From assembly GCA_012932295.1 (NCBI GenBank), contig JAAONU010000006.1:25136882-25200881 (forward strand): a stretch of DNA of 64,000 nucleotides. The letters run 5' to 3'. Origin of the DNA: Cyclina sinensis (lineage: Eukaryota > Mollusca > Bivalvia > Venerida > Veneridae). Of the stretch, positions 23,036-35,171 are shown piece by piece; within the stretch, counting starts at the first letter, position 1, and each line of letters starts with the position of its first letter. Position numbers and translations under genes: made by a program. A model generated the notes under the pieces. It was given only the letters and a program-made list of their open reading frames with translations, made no database searches and was not told where the DNA came from.

Positions 23036-23700
23036 AGTCCTGTTACTTGCAAAAGTTCAATGCAATCCGTACCGTCTGAATGCAATCCTTTGCGTCATCA
23101 GCTGTTTGCCATTAATTGAAGTCTGATGTGGTAACTGCAATCTCCCTACTGTTACTTGCAAAAGTTCTGTGCAATCCGTACCGTCTGAATGCAATCCTTT
23201 GCGTCATCAGCTGTTTGCCATTAATTGAAGTCTGATGTGGTAACTGCAATATCCCTACTGTTACTTGCAAAAGTTCTGTGCAATCCGTACCGTCTGAATG
23301 CAATCCTTTGCGTCATCAGCTGTTTGCCATTAATTGAAGTCTGATGTGGTAACTGCAATCTTCTAAATGTTACTTGCAAAATTTCTATACAATCCGTGCA
23401 GTCTGAATGCAATCCTTTGCGTTATCAGCAGTTCGCCATTAACTGCAACCTGATGTGGTAACTGCAATCTCCCTACTGTTACTTGCAAAAGATCTATGCA
23501 ATCCGTGCTGTCTGAATGCAATCCTTTGCGTCATCAGCTGTTTGCCATTAATTGAAGTCTGATGTGGTAACTGCAATCTTCTAAATGTTACTTGCAAAAG
23601 ATATATGCAATCCGTGCTGTCTGAATGCAATCCTTTGCGTTATCAGCAGTTCGCCATTAACTGCAATCTGATGTGGTACTGCAATCTCCTAAATTATTTT
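23036..23700. repeat. 109-bp tandem repeat array, six copies plus a partial
   Basis: TGTTACTTGCAAAA starts at 23,041, 23,150, 23,259, 23,368, 23,477 and 23,586, an exact 109-bp period. Units also share TGCAATCCTTTGCGT and CTGATGTGGTAACTGCAATC. The first three units are nearly identical. The fourth and sixth share the variant GTTATCAGCAGTTCGCCATTAACTGC, and the fifth returns to the first type, so an alternating higher-order structure is suggested. The 63-codon minus-strand open frames in it are a by-product. It is not a CRISPR array, because there are no unique spacers and the genome is eukaryotic. Confidence 0.95.
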
Positions 23701-24836
23701 GCAATAGCATCTGATGTCTGTTACACCAATGTATATTTTGTATTTTCTGGTATTTGCTGAATTACAGCAACCAGCAACAAACATTTGTTTCAAAGTCTGT
23801 TACTGCTAACACATATACAAGAGGGGAGTATGGGCTCTTTAAGAAGCATGTTTGATAACAAAACTATTTGCAGTTGGTGCTGATAATGGTGCATGATTTC
23901 TCAACTTACAAGAATTCGAAATTTTGACATGTGCTCCATTGGACACCACGGACACAGTCAGTATTTCAGAATTCATTATAATCTCTCATATTTGATAAAC
24001 ACATGAGTAAATCAGATACAAACAAAATGTCAAATGCATCTGTAAAAGTATTTTATAACATATTAAAAGGTAGAATTCTTATCTACATCTGATGAAAGAA
24101 TTTTCAGTCTACTGAAAAAGGCTTTGAATAGTTATATTTTCAGTCAATTCTCTGCTTCAAGCGAAATGTGATCATTTTATTTTATTTTTCTCTTTTATAA
24201 TACATGACATGTCTGGTTCACCCTTGAAGCTGTTTTATTCAGCCTTAATTAAGACACAATCTGATTATTAGCACCTAAATAACACTCCGCTAGCTGTAGG
24301 GAGACCATGTACTTCAGTCAGATTGGCTTAGACACTAACTAGTTGAAAAGATTATTCCTGAAGAGAAACTGCGACACTTTCATGGACTCAACCCAATTTT
24401 CACACACACATGAATGAAAAAAAAGGAAAAAAAGAATTTTACTCAACTGTGTGCCACTTTAGAGACCATAATGAAATTATGTGTATATAATGAAGTGCAG
24501 ACTAAACTGGTATGGGATAAGATTCTTCCTACATTTTGATTTATCACTTGTAAACTAAAGTTCAGGGACTTCATGTATATCAACATGTAACTAGTACAAG
24601 AGTATCTGTCGCCCATAGGACCTTTGGCAAGCTCCTTAAATGACAACTTTTCGTACAAGGTCAGTTTAAATTTTATGTAAATTGTTTAAGTTTATGAAAA
24701 ATAAAACCTTGATACAGAAGCCCTCTTACAGGCATTAAAACAATTCTGTATTGGGGCTGAACTATAAGGAATAATATAATTTTTACGTTTAAACTTCCAT
24801 ACTTCACATTTAACATCGATTGGGAAGCAATTCTTC
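23701..24836. other. Intergenic DNA, nothing recognised
   Basis: No supported gene on either strand. Confidence 0.5.
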
Positions 24837-24839
24837 ATC

Positions 24840-25004
24840 TTAATTAATCCCTCTCGATGACTGCTTCCTAGATTTAAACTAGTACTTGAGCCTAAGTGTG
24901 GAATGTAGAAGCTTTACTGGAGACTCTAGCCCATGGTGGGATTCGAACCAGCAACTTCAGGATCGGAAGTCTAGTGCTCTGACAACAAGACCACTGCTCC
25001 TCAA
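24840..25004 (-). mobile_element. tRNA-derived SINE
   Basis: On the minus strand a tRNA-like head has its B-box at plus positions 24,939-24,949 (GGATTCGAACC read on plus) and an A-box region near 24,985-25,000. It is followed by a body with GGAAGCAGTCATCGAGAGGG, related to the SINE at 6.82 kb. It lies downstream of the zinc-finger gene. Confidence 0.6.
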
Positions 25005-25965
25005 ACCAATTCTTTGATAAACCAACACATAATGGGCCAACACCAAGAAGACTTTCAAAAAATAACTTTCATACATATCAAGGGCCATAACTGCTTCTTC
25101 TAACTGAAGCTAAAGCGGGAACTGGGCCAAAAAACAACAAACAATGACCACCATTTACAAGTGTTTAATCCTCAAGAAAAACTAACTATATTCTATATTA
25201 GTATCAAAAATAATCACATCCCTAAACATATATAAATAACAAAACTCTCTCTCTGTTATCACAAAAACTATAAACTCGGGACCTATTCATTAATATATAA
25301 TACATAATTAGTTTAATGGTACAAAAGTTTTGAAAAGGGACCCTCTGAAAATATTACAATGTAAACAAAAGGAATACTATAAGGCACTTCTGAGAGAAAA
25401 ATTGTGCAAAAAGGTATAACTGGATACAAAAATGCTGTTTAACATTTTGATTTTTTTTCTGGATTTCAGTGCAAGTTCTTGATTTATTCAAACAAAGAAC
25501 CAATTAATATAATAAAAATACAGTCGTAGAAAAAGCTGCTGAGAAAAAAACCAATGATTAATGTTTGATCTTTGAAGCTACTGTACAATAAGATAGGAAA
25601 GTGTAAAAATGAAACGAAACTGGAAAAAGTCTTGTTTTTTTCTTTTCCTGTGATTTGCGATCTTTGTTTGTATCAAAACTTTGTGTATATTCTTGAAAAA
25701 AAAAATGTTGCAAAAACAAAATTTAGAACATTATATTTTTAAAAAGCTGAACTTAAAAATGTTTCTTTCATAGAGTTCAATATTCATTAAAATAATTGTA
25801 GTATTTATTAATAATCATATATGACCGACTTATGTCAAAGTATGCAAGACATAGAGTTTTAAGATACTGAAAAAAGAGTTATTTTTTGTTTCACTAAAAT
25901 GTGCATACCTTACATTATGTTACTACAGTTAAAATGATAAAATGATGTGCTACAACTAGTTCGAA

Positions 25966-26038
25966 TGCTTGTCTTACACCAATATAAATAATGCTTGTCT
26001 TACACCAATATAATGCTTGTCTTACACCAATATAATAC
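25966..26038. repeat. Three copies of a 22-bp unit
   Basis: The unit ATGCTTGTCTTACACCAATA is repeated three times. Copies 2 and 3 abut; a few extra bases separate copies 1 and 2. Confidence 0.85.
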
Positions 26039-27289
26039 TTTTATCCTAACTTCTTAAAACTTAATCCTCCTCTGAGAGGCATTCTCTGCAAAACATTGAG
26101 AAAAATCTTCAAGCAACACATGCCATGCAAAACAAAAGTGACACAGATAAAGCTTTTCTCAAGTAAGACACATGTGTTGTTTTTTTTGGAAAGACATTTG
26201 GCTGATTAAGATTAAAAAGCATTTAGCTGATTCTGATTAACAAACAAGCATTTTGGCTGATGTAGACTTGAAACCATACTGGTATGTTTTTGTATAAACA
26301 GTTAAGTTGGAAACAGATTCTCTGTTATCATTCCTCCTGTTGTTCGTATTATCCTAACTTTCTTAGATGTAAAAGGTCTAAACACTGCCAACAAAAGAAA
26401 TACTCCTATGTCTTTGTGTGTGCACAGTTTCAAAGACTTTATAGAATTTTTTTTTTCAAAAATGTATGCTGTAATTAAAAAAGAAAGAAAGAAAGTATAT
26501 TATGAGCAATTGTTATAACAAATAATTCAGCTCAATTCAACATATATATATATACATTTGTTTAAGATGTTATCTAGGAACAAAAGAAAAACATATTTTG
26601 TACAACAGCCTTCCAGACAACTGAAACACAAACTGTACACAACTTTTCTTTTCCCTCTATCATGAGTGATTCGAGAAATGCAGACATTTTTTTTCATTCA
26701 TCAACACAATAAAATCTAGGTTATGCTACATAATAAATCATTAACAGCTATTTCAAAACAGTTCTATGAATGAATATGTAAGTATGACAATGAGCAAATT
26801 CAAGAAAAAAGTATCTAACCTTAAAACAGTTTATACCAACTAAAATCAACAGCTCAACACTAAAAAGACAACTGTTTTACACAATCCAATAAAACTTTCT
26901 AACAAATATACTAAGTTACTAACAAACACAAATTTACAGCAAGAGTTTGCCGATTATTGTAGTCATGTACCATATGACATCATTAGCTGGTATGTGCATT
27001 ATATGACATCACATGTGACATCAGTAGATAGAATATGACATCACACAGGTTTTACTTCTGGAAATATTTTTTACACCATAAGGTGTGCTTAATGACATAG
27101 CACTTCAAGTTACCACTTAATAAATAAGAAAAGTTTGTTCTGAGCTCATACCATAGAACTAAACAAATGAAATTACTCAAAAACAAACACAACTACAAAC
27201 ATTTTAATTAATACAGTCAAAATGTGAGCCATCAGAATGGATAGAACAAGACTGTGTGTTTCTACAAACATTGCTGATCTCTTAAGTAG

Positions 27290-27492
27290 TTTTTCTAAGA
27301 GCCATTCCAGTAAAACATATATTCCATTCCAGGAAGGCAAAATGAAGAAATTCTTCAAGCGGGAATGGGGCAGTCTTCTATAGGGGGTGGGGAGTGTCTT
27401 TTCAGGTCAATTAAACTTCAAAAAGGAGTCGGTCCATTTTGAAAGTGCCCTCCTAGAGTGGAATTATGATTCACTGGAATGGCCCTAAGAAA
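27290..27492. mobile_element. ~200-bp MITE with GCCATTCCAGT termini
   Basis: TTTCTAAGAGCCATTCCAGT on the left is mirrored by ACTGGAATGGCCCTAAGAAA on the right. The interior has a G-rich block (GGGGGTGGGGAG) and CCATTTTGAAAGTGCCCTC. A related partial copy in an MKK7 intron (about 53,497-53,605) keeps CAATTTTGAAAGTGC and TTCACTGGAATGGCCCTCAG, which shows it is a dispersed family. Confidence 0.6.
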
Positions 27493-29907
27493 GAAATATT
27501 ATACGAAGAAATGCCATTTCACATTCAACCACTGTCAAACCTATTTTGACTGTATTTTGATTTAATCATTCAATCTGAATTATCTACATTTGGAGGTGGA
27601 CTTCAAAGTGCATTCGAAATATAAAATGGATTTGATCCAGATTATAAAACACTTAAAATAAAATGAAAATTAATTCGATTTTGTGCAAAAATATGTCCCT
27701 CTAAATACACACAGTATAAAAAAATATAAAGAATCGAAACATGTCTCTAATATATGAACAATATATAAACATGAAACAGGGCAATCTTAAATACATGTAC
27801 AGTAAAACAACAGCGGGACATCAACAAAAACTAGAGAAACTAGAAAAAGTAACAACGAAAAACAAGCATTTAAAATTTAGTTAAGAAGATTATTTTACTT
27901 TATACAGTAAATACCGCTATTAACGCCAATCAAATCAGATCAGCAATTTTACAGGGTCAACATCTAACAGAACAAATACGGTCCCTATTACCACCAAATC
28001 ATAATAAAAACCACTTATATACTGCTCTTAATGGCATAATGGCTAAACAACACTATAAAACACTCTGCCATTTCCAGTGTTCTGGGTAGAATTCTCAACA
28101 AGGAACTTTCAAATCTGACATGGATATTATTACAAAGTCAACAGTATCGTTAGAGAAAAGATAAAGAACATTTCTGAAAATAAATTTCTGTGAAATAACC
28201 TCAGTTCAATCCTAGAAATTTTACTGTTTATTTACATGTACTTTATCTGAGCTCTCGTAACCCGATTTGTTCTAATTTTAGACAAAGCACTAAAGATTTT
28301 CTAATCTAGCTGAACATTTCTGAATCAAAGCCCTACTAAGTCTTCCAAGTTTGACATCTCCATAAAATATTGCATAAAATATTGCAAATACTTCAGCTGA
28401 AATCTTATGACAATACTTTATTTCTAGATATCGAAAAAAAATATTCAAGATGCCTATGTGAAAGGTTTAGATAACCAAGAAATTGCCATACACAGAAAAA
28501 TAAACTAGCAAAAACAAATGAGCAAACCAAATAATATCTTATACATCTGATTATAAACTCATAAAATCTAATGAAATGAAAGCGAAGGAATTTACAAGAC
28601 CTCACACTCAATATACATTATATGCTTACAGCAGATATACACGTATGTTAAAAAGGAAATATTTTTTAACAAGAAAAGAAAAGCCTTTTTACACTGATTG
28701 TCAATCAAGGATTAATACAGTGTTTAGAAATTTTAAATTATAAATAATAAAGCATAATATACATGTAGACATTTGATCATTAATATATATTTTGAGCAAT
28801 AAAGTGTGAAAATTGCGTTATTTTTTCTTTGATATGTGGATATATTTTGACACAACCTACATGTATACAACTTTTATAGTGGATAATGTTCTAAATAAAA
28901 CAGTATTTAAAGAGTTAAAACAATTAATCTGGACACTTTAATTTAAACACAAATAAAATGATTAAGATAATATTAGAATAAGACAAGGTTCGGATCATCA
29001 TGTACATGTAAATAAAACTGTACAATTCATGTACACTTTATTACTAACCATGTAAATCTTTACTGTACATGTAAATATCTACTGTACACTATCGAAGATA
29101 GGCTGCACAATCAGTTACATGTAGAAAGCAGTGATGTACAGCAAGAAAAGAGAATAAAAGCCAAGATTAAAACTTGTTTGGTTTCATATTAAAAATGGCT
29201 CATCCCTTAAAGTTTAACATGTACTTTTTGGTTGTAAAAAGACCTTTTCTGTGGATTTCTATACCCTTCTACTACCAGTGAGAGTGCCTTAGATAAATAA
29301 CTTCATTGTGTTGTGTTGGTCATGATATGTATCACTGTTGTCAAATATCTTGAGTTATGTATTTGTAATGCATCATAGGCTTTTAAGCAATACATTTGTC
29401 TATCTGTCTGTCATCTACAATGGATTAGATCAGTACACTAACAATAACATTTGATATGTTGTGGAAAGTACACTACAACCTGCTGTACATTTAACTTTCT
29501 AATATAGGCCTTATACAGTGCAGTCAAACATATAAGTATGTACTACACTTGTATTTAGAGGACACAAATCTGCAGAGTCTGCAAACTGCACAGTACTCTA
29601 ACACATCATATGACTTGTATAATAATGACAATACACTAAAATATAAGAACTACACATAATGTCTGTAGAAAGGGTAAACCAAGACAATATCAAATAAAAA
29701 GAACTGTACGAAACAGTACTAACATTGAGTACACAAACAATAATATAGGAAAGGTATACTTTTAATAACATAAGAAAGGTACTAGTAATTAACAATAATT
29801 AAGATGAAAAAGGAAAGAATACCTTCTATGTAGGAGGAAAAGTACAGAAGTACTAGCAATATGTACACTAAAAAAAAGGCAAAGTAGGGAAAATACACTG
29901 TGAGAAA

Positions 29908-30070
29908 AGGAGCAGGGGTCTAGGGGTTAGAGCTAAAGACTCCCAATCCAGAGATCACTGGTTCGAAACCCACAACTCCACATGTTCAGAGTGAGACCTG
30001 GTTTGAATCCAGGATGGAGTCATTGAGCAGTATCAATATAAGTTCCAATAGCTTGTTTATCAGGCAATGT
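29908..30070 (+). mobile_element. tRNA-derived SINE
   Basis: The head has GGTCTAGGGGTTAGAGC as A-box region and B-box GGTTCGAAACC at 29,960-29,970. The body follows with GACCTGGTTTGAATCCAGGA and CAATATAAGTTCC, related to the SINE at 6.82 kb. Confidence 0.6.
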
Positions 30071-30933
30071 AAAACAAATAGGTTTAAACTAAAGAGAAAA
30101 AGAAAGAAGTAGCCTTGAGTGCATTAGCATAGCCTTGACTGTATCAACAATAGGTAAGGTCAAATGACTGACCACATGGGTAAAAGGGCACTCGGACATT
30201 TGTTTATTATTGAAATAAACTGAATTGAAAATCAGCCAAAAATGACAAATTTCTCGTCCTTTTCAAAGTTCAAGTTAAAAATTGACAGCCTGAATGTAAC
30301 CCTTTTCATAAAAATGCCATATTTTGTATCAAATGTCTCAATTTACATTACCATGGCAACAGTTTTTGGAGACAGTTCTTTCCTATGTGACAAAGATGAA
30401 TAAAATGCTATGTTTAATGGTAACATTTATAGTTTTGCAAAAAAGGTGGGGTAAATTGAAAAATATAGAATTTTTCGCTCAAATCTAAATGTATAAAATC
30501 TACCATATTTATTTACAGCCAACAGGAACTTAGAGTGAATCTGGCATCAAATTAGTGTATGTGACATTATTTAAAGGAATATGAATTTTGGGTGTCACAT
30601 TTCTCTTCAAACTGACTATATATCTTATCTGTTCTATGCAGGAAGCTGAATTTTTCCTGTGAAATCATTCATTAAAATAAGTAAAATGATCAAATTCCAA
30701 AAATTATGTCTGAGTGCCCTTTTTCCCCATGTCATTGGTCAAATAAGGAATGTTCATAAATAGTCAACATTAAAACTCCTTAATTTTGATCAACAACATG
30801 TTTACCGGTAGGTATTTACAAAAATTAGTATAGAAAAAATTCCTTTCATATACCATACACTTATCAGAGACATCATATATACATAATACTGTAACAAACT
30901 AACAATTTATATGCCGCAATATAAAAATAGGTA

Positions 30934-31150
30934 ATGGAATGTAGATTATTCATATACTATAGAGTATATATAATTAAGGAATGGAATGATTATCAGTCAT
31001 CTGACTACAAGTATTTCAATGATTATAAAGGAATGGAATGTAGATTATTCATATACCATACAGTATATATAATTAAGGAATGGAATGATTATCAGTCATC
31101 TGACTATAAGTATTTCAATGATTATAAAGGAATGGAATGTAGATTTTCAA
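30934..31150. repeat. 99-bp tandem repeat, 2.2 copies
   Basis: ATGGAATGTAGAT starts at 30,934, 31,033 and 31,132. The first two copies differ at only a few positions. Because 99 is divisible by three, one open frame of 86 codons runs through it; this is not evidence of a gene. Confidence 0.9.
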
Positions 31151-31788
31151 TAAAATATCAAGTGGAATGTAACACGACAATTCTGTTGCAGTAACTGACT
31201 AAAATTCTCTTAGAAAATCAAACTCTATTGTGTATCACTCTATTGCTTGAAACAGGACCAAAACTCATAACAAGGTGTATGAAAAGCATGTAAGGTTTAA
31301 AATTCTGATAATGACAGAACATCTTTTTTTCACCAAAATTACAACCTCTAATGTTGCTACAATATCAGAACTAAGTAACAGTGACCATGTACAAATATTA
31401 CAAACAATACAGTATTGATAGTAATTAACACAAAAGATATGTAACAATAATACTAAGAAGTGTCTCTATCTAATTTCATGATAATACAAGACACTGAAAG
31501 CATTTTTCTAGCTCAAATATGGCGCAAATATTGAAATATTACTTCGCTGTATAAGGAAGCTGTTATTTCGGTTTCATATATGAAAATAAAACACACAAAT
31601 GGCTATAAAATACTCTCAAGTCAGTTTGATTTCACTGATCAAAAACAGATATAGAGACCAAAACCATTATGTGTAAAACATGTTTTCAAAACAATGAGTA
31701 ATAAAACTGACACTACACTGAGAATAAGATGCGTGCATTACAAATACATCTGATTGTCTTCCTTGCTGCTGCTTTTGCTCTTCTTTCT

Positions 31789-34700
31789 TCAACTGCTATT
31801 AGTTTCTGTGTCAATCAAGCTTTTCTCTGATGGTTGTTTTGGATTGTAATGGAAGCGTTCCAAATGCTGCAGCAAATAATCCCGCCGTCTGAATCGCCGC
31901 TCACAAAGGTCACAGGGGAATGGTTTTTCGTCTGTGTGGATTTTTCGATGTGAGCGCATGTTGGATGGATGAGTGAAAGCTTTGTTGCAGATATCACATG
32001 TGTATCTTTTGTCACCTACATGAGATCGCCAGTGAAATGTACGATTGTTTTTATTGGCCAGAATCTTGTTGCAGATCAAGCATTTTGCCATGTTTCCAAT
32101 TTCCTCAAATGCACTTTTCATGTCAGTGATATTATGAAAGCTGTGTTTTTTGGCAACTTTTTTAAGACTGACAGAAACATCAGATTTTGAATCATAATGA
32201 TTATTAACTGTCGGTGCATTTTCTATTTCATTTACTTTCGAACTGGATATTTGATTATCGAGACTTTCTACACCATTTTCCTCATCCATTGATACAAAAG
32301 AACTGCTTGAAGGATCCAGGATGGATTCTTGCTTTGGTTCATGTATTTTTTTCTGTATTTTCACTGGAGCCTTTCGGTTCTTCCTTCTGTTTCGAAAACC
32401 GAGTTGCTGCTTCCCGGTAACAAAACCAACTTGGTGTTTTTCACTTTCGACTGCACTAAGGCCCCCATAGGTGCTTAAATCGCTAAATGATATTTGATCA
32501 AACACTGCACTTTGATTTTGCTCTGACACCTCTTTTTGAGCCTCCAGGAAAAGACTGTCTAGGTTGTTAATTTCTTGACCATCTTGGCTTACAGGTTTCA
32601 ACTTTTCATCCTGCCAGGTGAATCTTGGTAACTTCACTTTCAGTAAGGAATTGTCTTTATTGTCAAACTCTTCAAAATGGAAACCAGAACCACCACTCTG
32701 TGATTCACTGCTATTATATTTCTGGATATCATCTTTGGTCTCCAATGTATAAGAATACTCACCACCTTTATCACTTAGATCCAGAGCAGAAGTAGAATTG
32801 GCAACATTTCCCGATGATGAAAAATCAGACTCTATCGCTGGCTGTGAGATTCCTGATAAGTCTGCCTCATCCACTGGCACGACCATCGCTCGTCGAGACT
32901 GGAACTTGCACCTTGGAGTTGATTTGCGTCTGTTTGGCCTTGGTGTAGAGGTGCTATTTACAGCAGGTGGCAGAGGGGGTGGAGGTGAATTTTCCTTTCC
33001 TGCAAAATAACAGCAAATCTAGGAACATTGATATGCTTTCCTATACCACTGAACAGCTTTTTTTATTTCTCTTTTTCCATTACAGATGAGTGCACATCAA
33101 CTTCAATTTCTATATATACTCAACCTCTGACAACTATGTCAGAGAACTGATTCTTTGGCTCTGTGGTCTAGAGCAGAGGTCTTCAAGTTTATCATGACTT
33201 GGTATGGGTTTGAATTATACAAGTACCAAAACTTTTCTGATGCATCTTTGTGAAAAGTTCTGGTTTTTCCCATATTTTCAAGTAGACCACTTAGATCTAT
33301 GTAACTTGTGATAAGTATACATCAAAATTATTTCTTAGAAAACAATAGAAGTTTTTAAAAGCACCACTATGTTTTTTTTTTCCTAGAGAGATTTAACAAA
33401 AGGGTCATGACTGTTTCCTGAGTAAAAAAAAAAAGTACCATGGAAATCAGAAAGGTTAAATATAATCTGTCATTCAGAGATAGGACATGTCACACAACCT
33501 AGTTTTTTATTCAGTGCTGAATAGTTTCAAATTTGAGACAAATATTCTCTGGACAATCATTCTAAGTTTTCTTTAGGATTTTGAGCTGGTGACCTTGGCT
33601 CTGACCCTTGATGACCCAGTTTCAATAAGTGATCATATGGAAAAACATTTAAACAACACTTGTGAAATTGGGACAAGTTTCATGAGGACTCAGTGAAATC
33701 TGTAAAAGCTCAAGTGTTCACAAAACTTTTCCTTGACTGATCTGGTAACATCGTTTTTGATCCCACATGTCCCTGTTTTGTATGCATCTGTGAAATTCTT
33801 AGAGCAAACATTCTGAAGTTTCACTATGGCATGATACAAGATTCTGTATATAAATTCTTGAGATGTAGCCCCTGATCATGCCACTGAATTGTATATATAA
33901 AAAAAAATCTGTTGTAAAAATTGTACTCCTTAGAGTAAAGTGGTGAAATTAGACCTGAAATATAAGTCAGAAAAGCACAAAATGTGGTATAACTGATGAA
34001 TGCTGCAGTTATAGTATAACTGGATATACCTCCATGGTATATGTACACATGTATATGTATATCCGAATTGCACACTATAAAAGAACAAAGAAAATTGCTT
34101 TTTACTATGGCATACATTCCTTAAGTTTATTATCTTCTGTGAGCCTTAAACCCAATCTTTAACCATCAATTTGCAATTGTGTCTTCCAGTAACGCATTTA
34201 GAAAAATCTCTCACCTTTACAGAAGTTAAGGAAGTCTTGTTTTACTGCATGGAGTCCTGAGGATTGAACAAATCCCTCTCCTTTCTCTGAGCCAATGTGT
34301 CCGCAGGTCCCTTCACCTGTGCTAGCAGTCAGCACAATGTATTCTTCACCAGTCTCAGAGAGGCGACTCAGCTTTAAGACAATAAAAACATATAAAAATT
34401 TGCTCATATAATCAATATTTTTTACCAAAATAAAATCTTACCAATGGTAAAACTATTAATTAAATTATCTTATAACATGATCACACATTTTGGTGTATTT
34501 ATCAGAATTAAGCGCTGCTGGTAAACTTATAATTTTAGGTCAAATATAGATTCTGGAAAGTATAAATTAAGAACTTACACTTCTTACATTGTTGCATACG
34601 AAATTGCCAACAAACCTCTTGTTTAAATGTTATCTTAATAACCCTTTCTAACAGAATGGTTAGTTCCATCTACTGGTCTAGTCTTAAAAGTTATGGAGGC

Positions 34701-35161
34701 AGCCTACATAATATTTTATTAACCCTCAGAGCAATTTTGATAGATTAGAGTGTCTGTGCTTCAACCCTGTAGAACAAGATTCACTAGTATCTGCATTTAC
34801 CTTGAAACATGAAAGACGTTTAACCCTTACCACACTAGATAACTAGAATGGACTTATCCATCTTTCAATTTGGACAGATCCATTAACTGTTTTTGGGTGT
34901 GCTTATTGAAAATTTTACTAACTGAATGGTGAAAAGTGCAGACCATGATCAGACTGCAAAGGCAGAGTCAACTGCCTCCTGGAGGATAAGGGTTAAAGGC
35001 AACCCTACCAAAGACAGCATATTTTTAAAAAAAGAGTGTCACCCATGAAGAAGTATTTATGATACATGTATACAGCTTACCAAAGACTGGATTTCATACT
35101 TGAGTACAATCCTCACTGCCTGGGTTAAATCAGGTTCCATGACCAATCCCCCATCCATCAT
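31789..35161 (-). CDS. C2H2 zinc-finger protein (three fingers), three coding exons
   Basis: Coding exons on the minus strand are 35,161-35,081, 34,371-34,215 and 32,999-31,789 (stop TGA). Donors are GTAAGC and GTGAGA. Acceptors end AAAG and TGCAG. Phases agree (0, then 1), giving 482 aa. The start is the first ATG of exon 1; an in-frame TAG lies six bases upstream in the same exon, whose acceptor (CTACAG) shows that a 5'-UTR exon lies further up. Residues 1-80 are unrecognised (MMDGGLVMEPDLTQAVRIVL opens it). A proline stretch and basic patch follow (PPPPLPP, RPNRRK), then a long Ser/Glu-rich region. Three fingers occupy about 386-463: CLIC...HWRSH, CDIC...HRKIH and CDLC...HLERFH, with TDEKPF linking the last two. 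It is probably a nuclear DNA-binding factor; targets are unknown. It is divergent from SRP19. Confidence 0.88.
34820..34996. mobile_element. TTAA-ended MITE in a zinc-finger gene intron
   Basis: It starts TTAACCCTTACC and ends GATAAGGGTTAA. It contains GGACTTATCCATC, GACAGATCCATTAA and GTGCAGACCATGATCAGACT, linking it to the copies near 19.7, 49.1, 50.4 and 58.7 kb. It lies in the intron between coding exons 1 and 2. Confidence 0.7.
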
Positions 35162-35171
35162 GTGAGTCTAA

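Larger units (their letters stand above)
25005..29905. other. AT-rich intergenic DNA downstream of the zinc-finger gene
   Basis: About 4.9 kb without a supported coding exon. Contents seen are a 22-bp triplet repeat at 25,966, a MITE at 27.29 kb and a cluster of TGACATCA words at 26,970-27,050. Long A/T-rich stretches could be 3'-UTR of the minus-strand zinc-finger gene, since several TTTATT words (AATAAA on the minus strand) occur, but transcript data would be needed to place its end. Confidence 0.4.

Noticed and set aside
23036..23700. CRISPR-like array
   Set aside because: Units are contiguous 109-bp repeats with no unique spacers, and the DNA is eukaryotic.
30934..31194. 86-codon open frame
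   Set aside because: It stays open only because the 99-bp tandem unit is a multiple of three; copies show no protein-level constraint.
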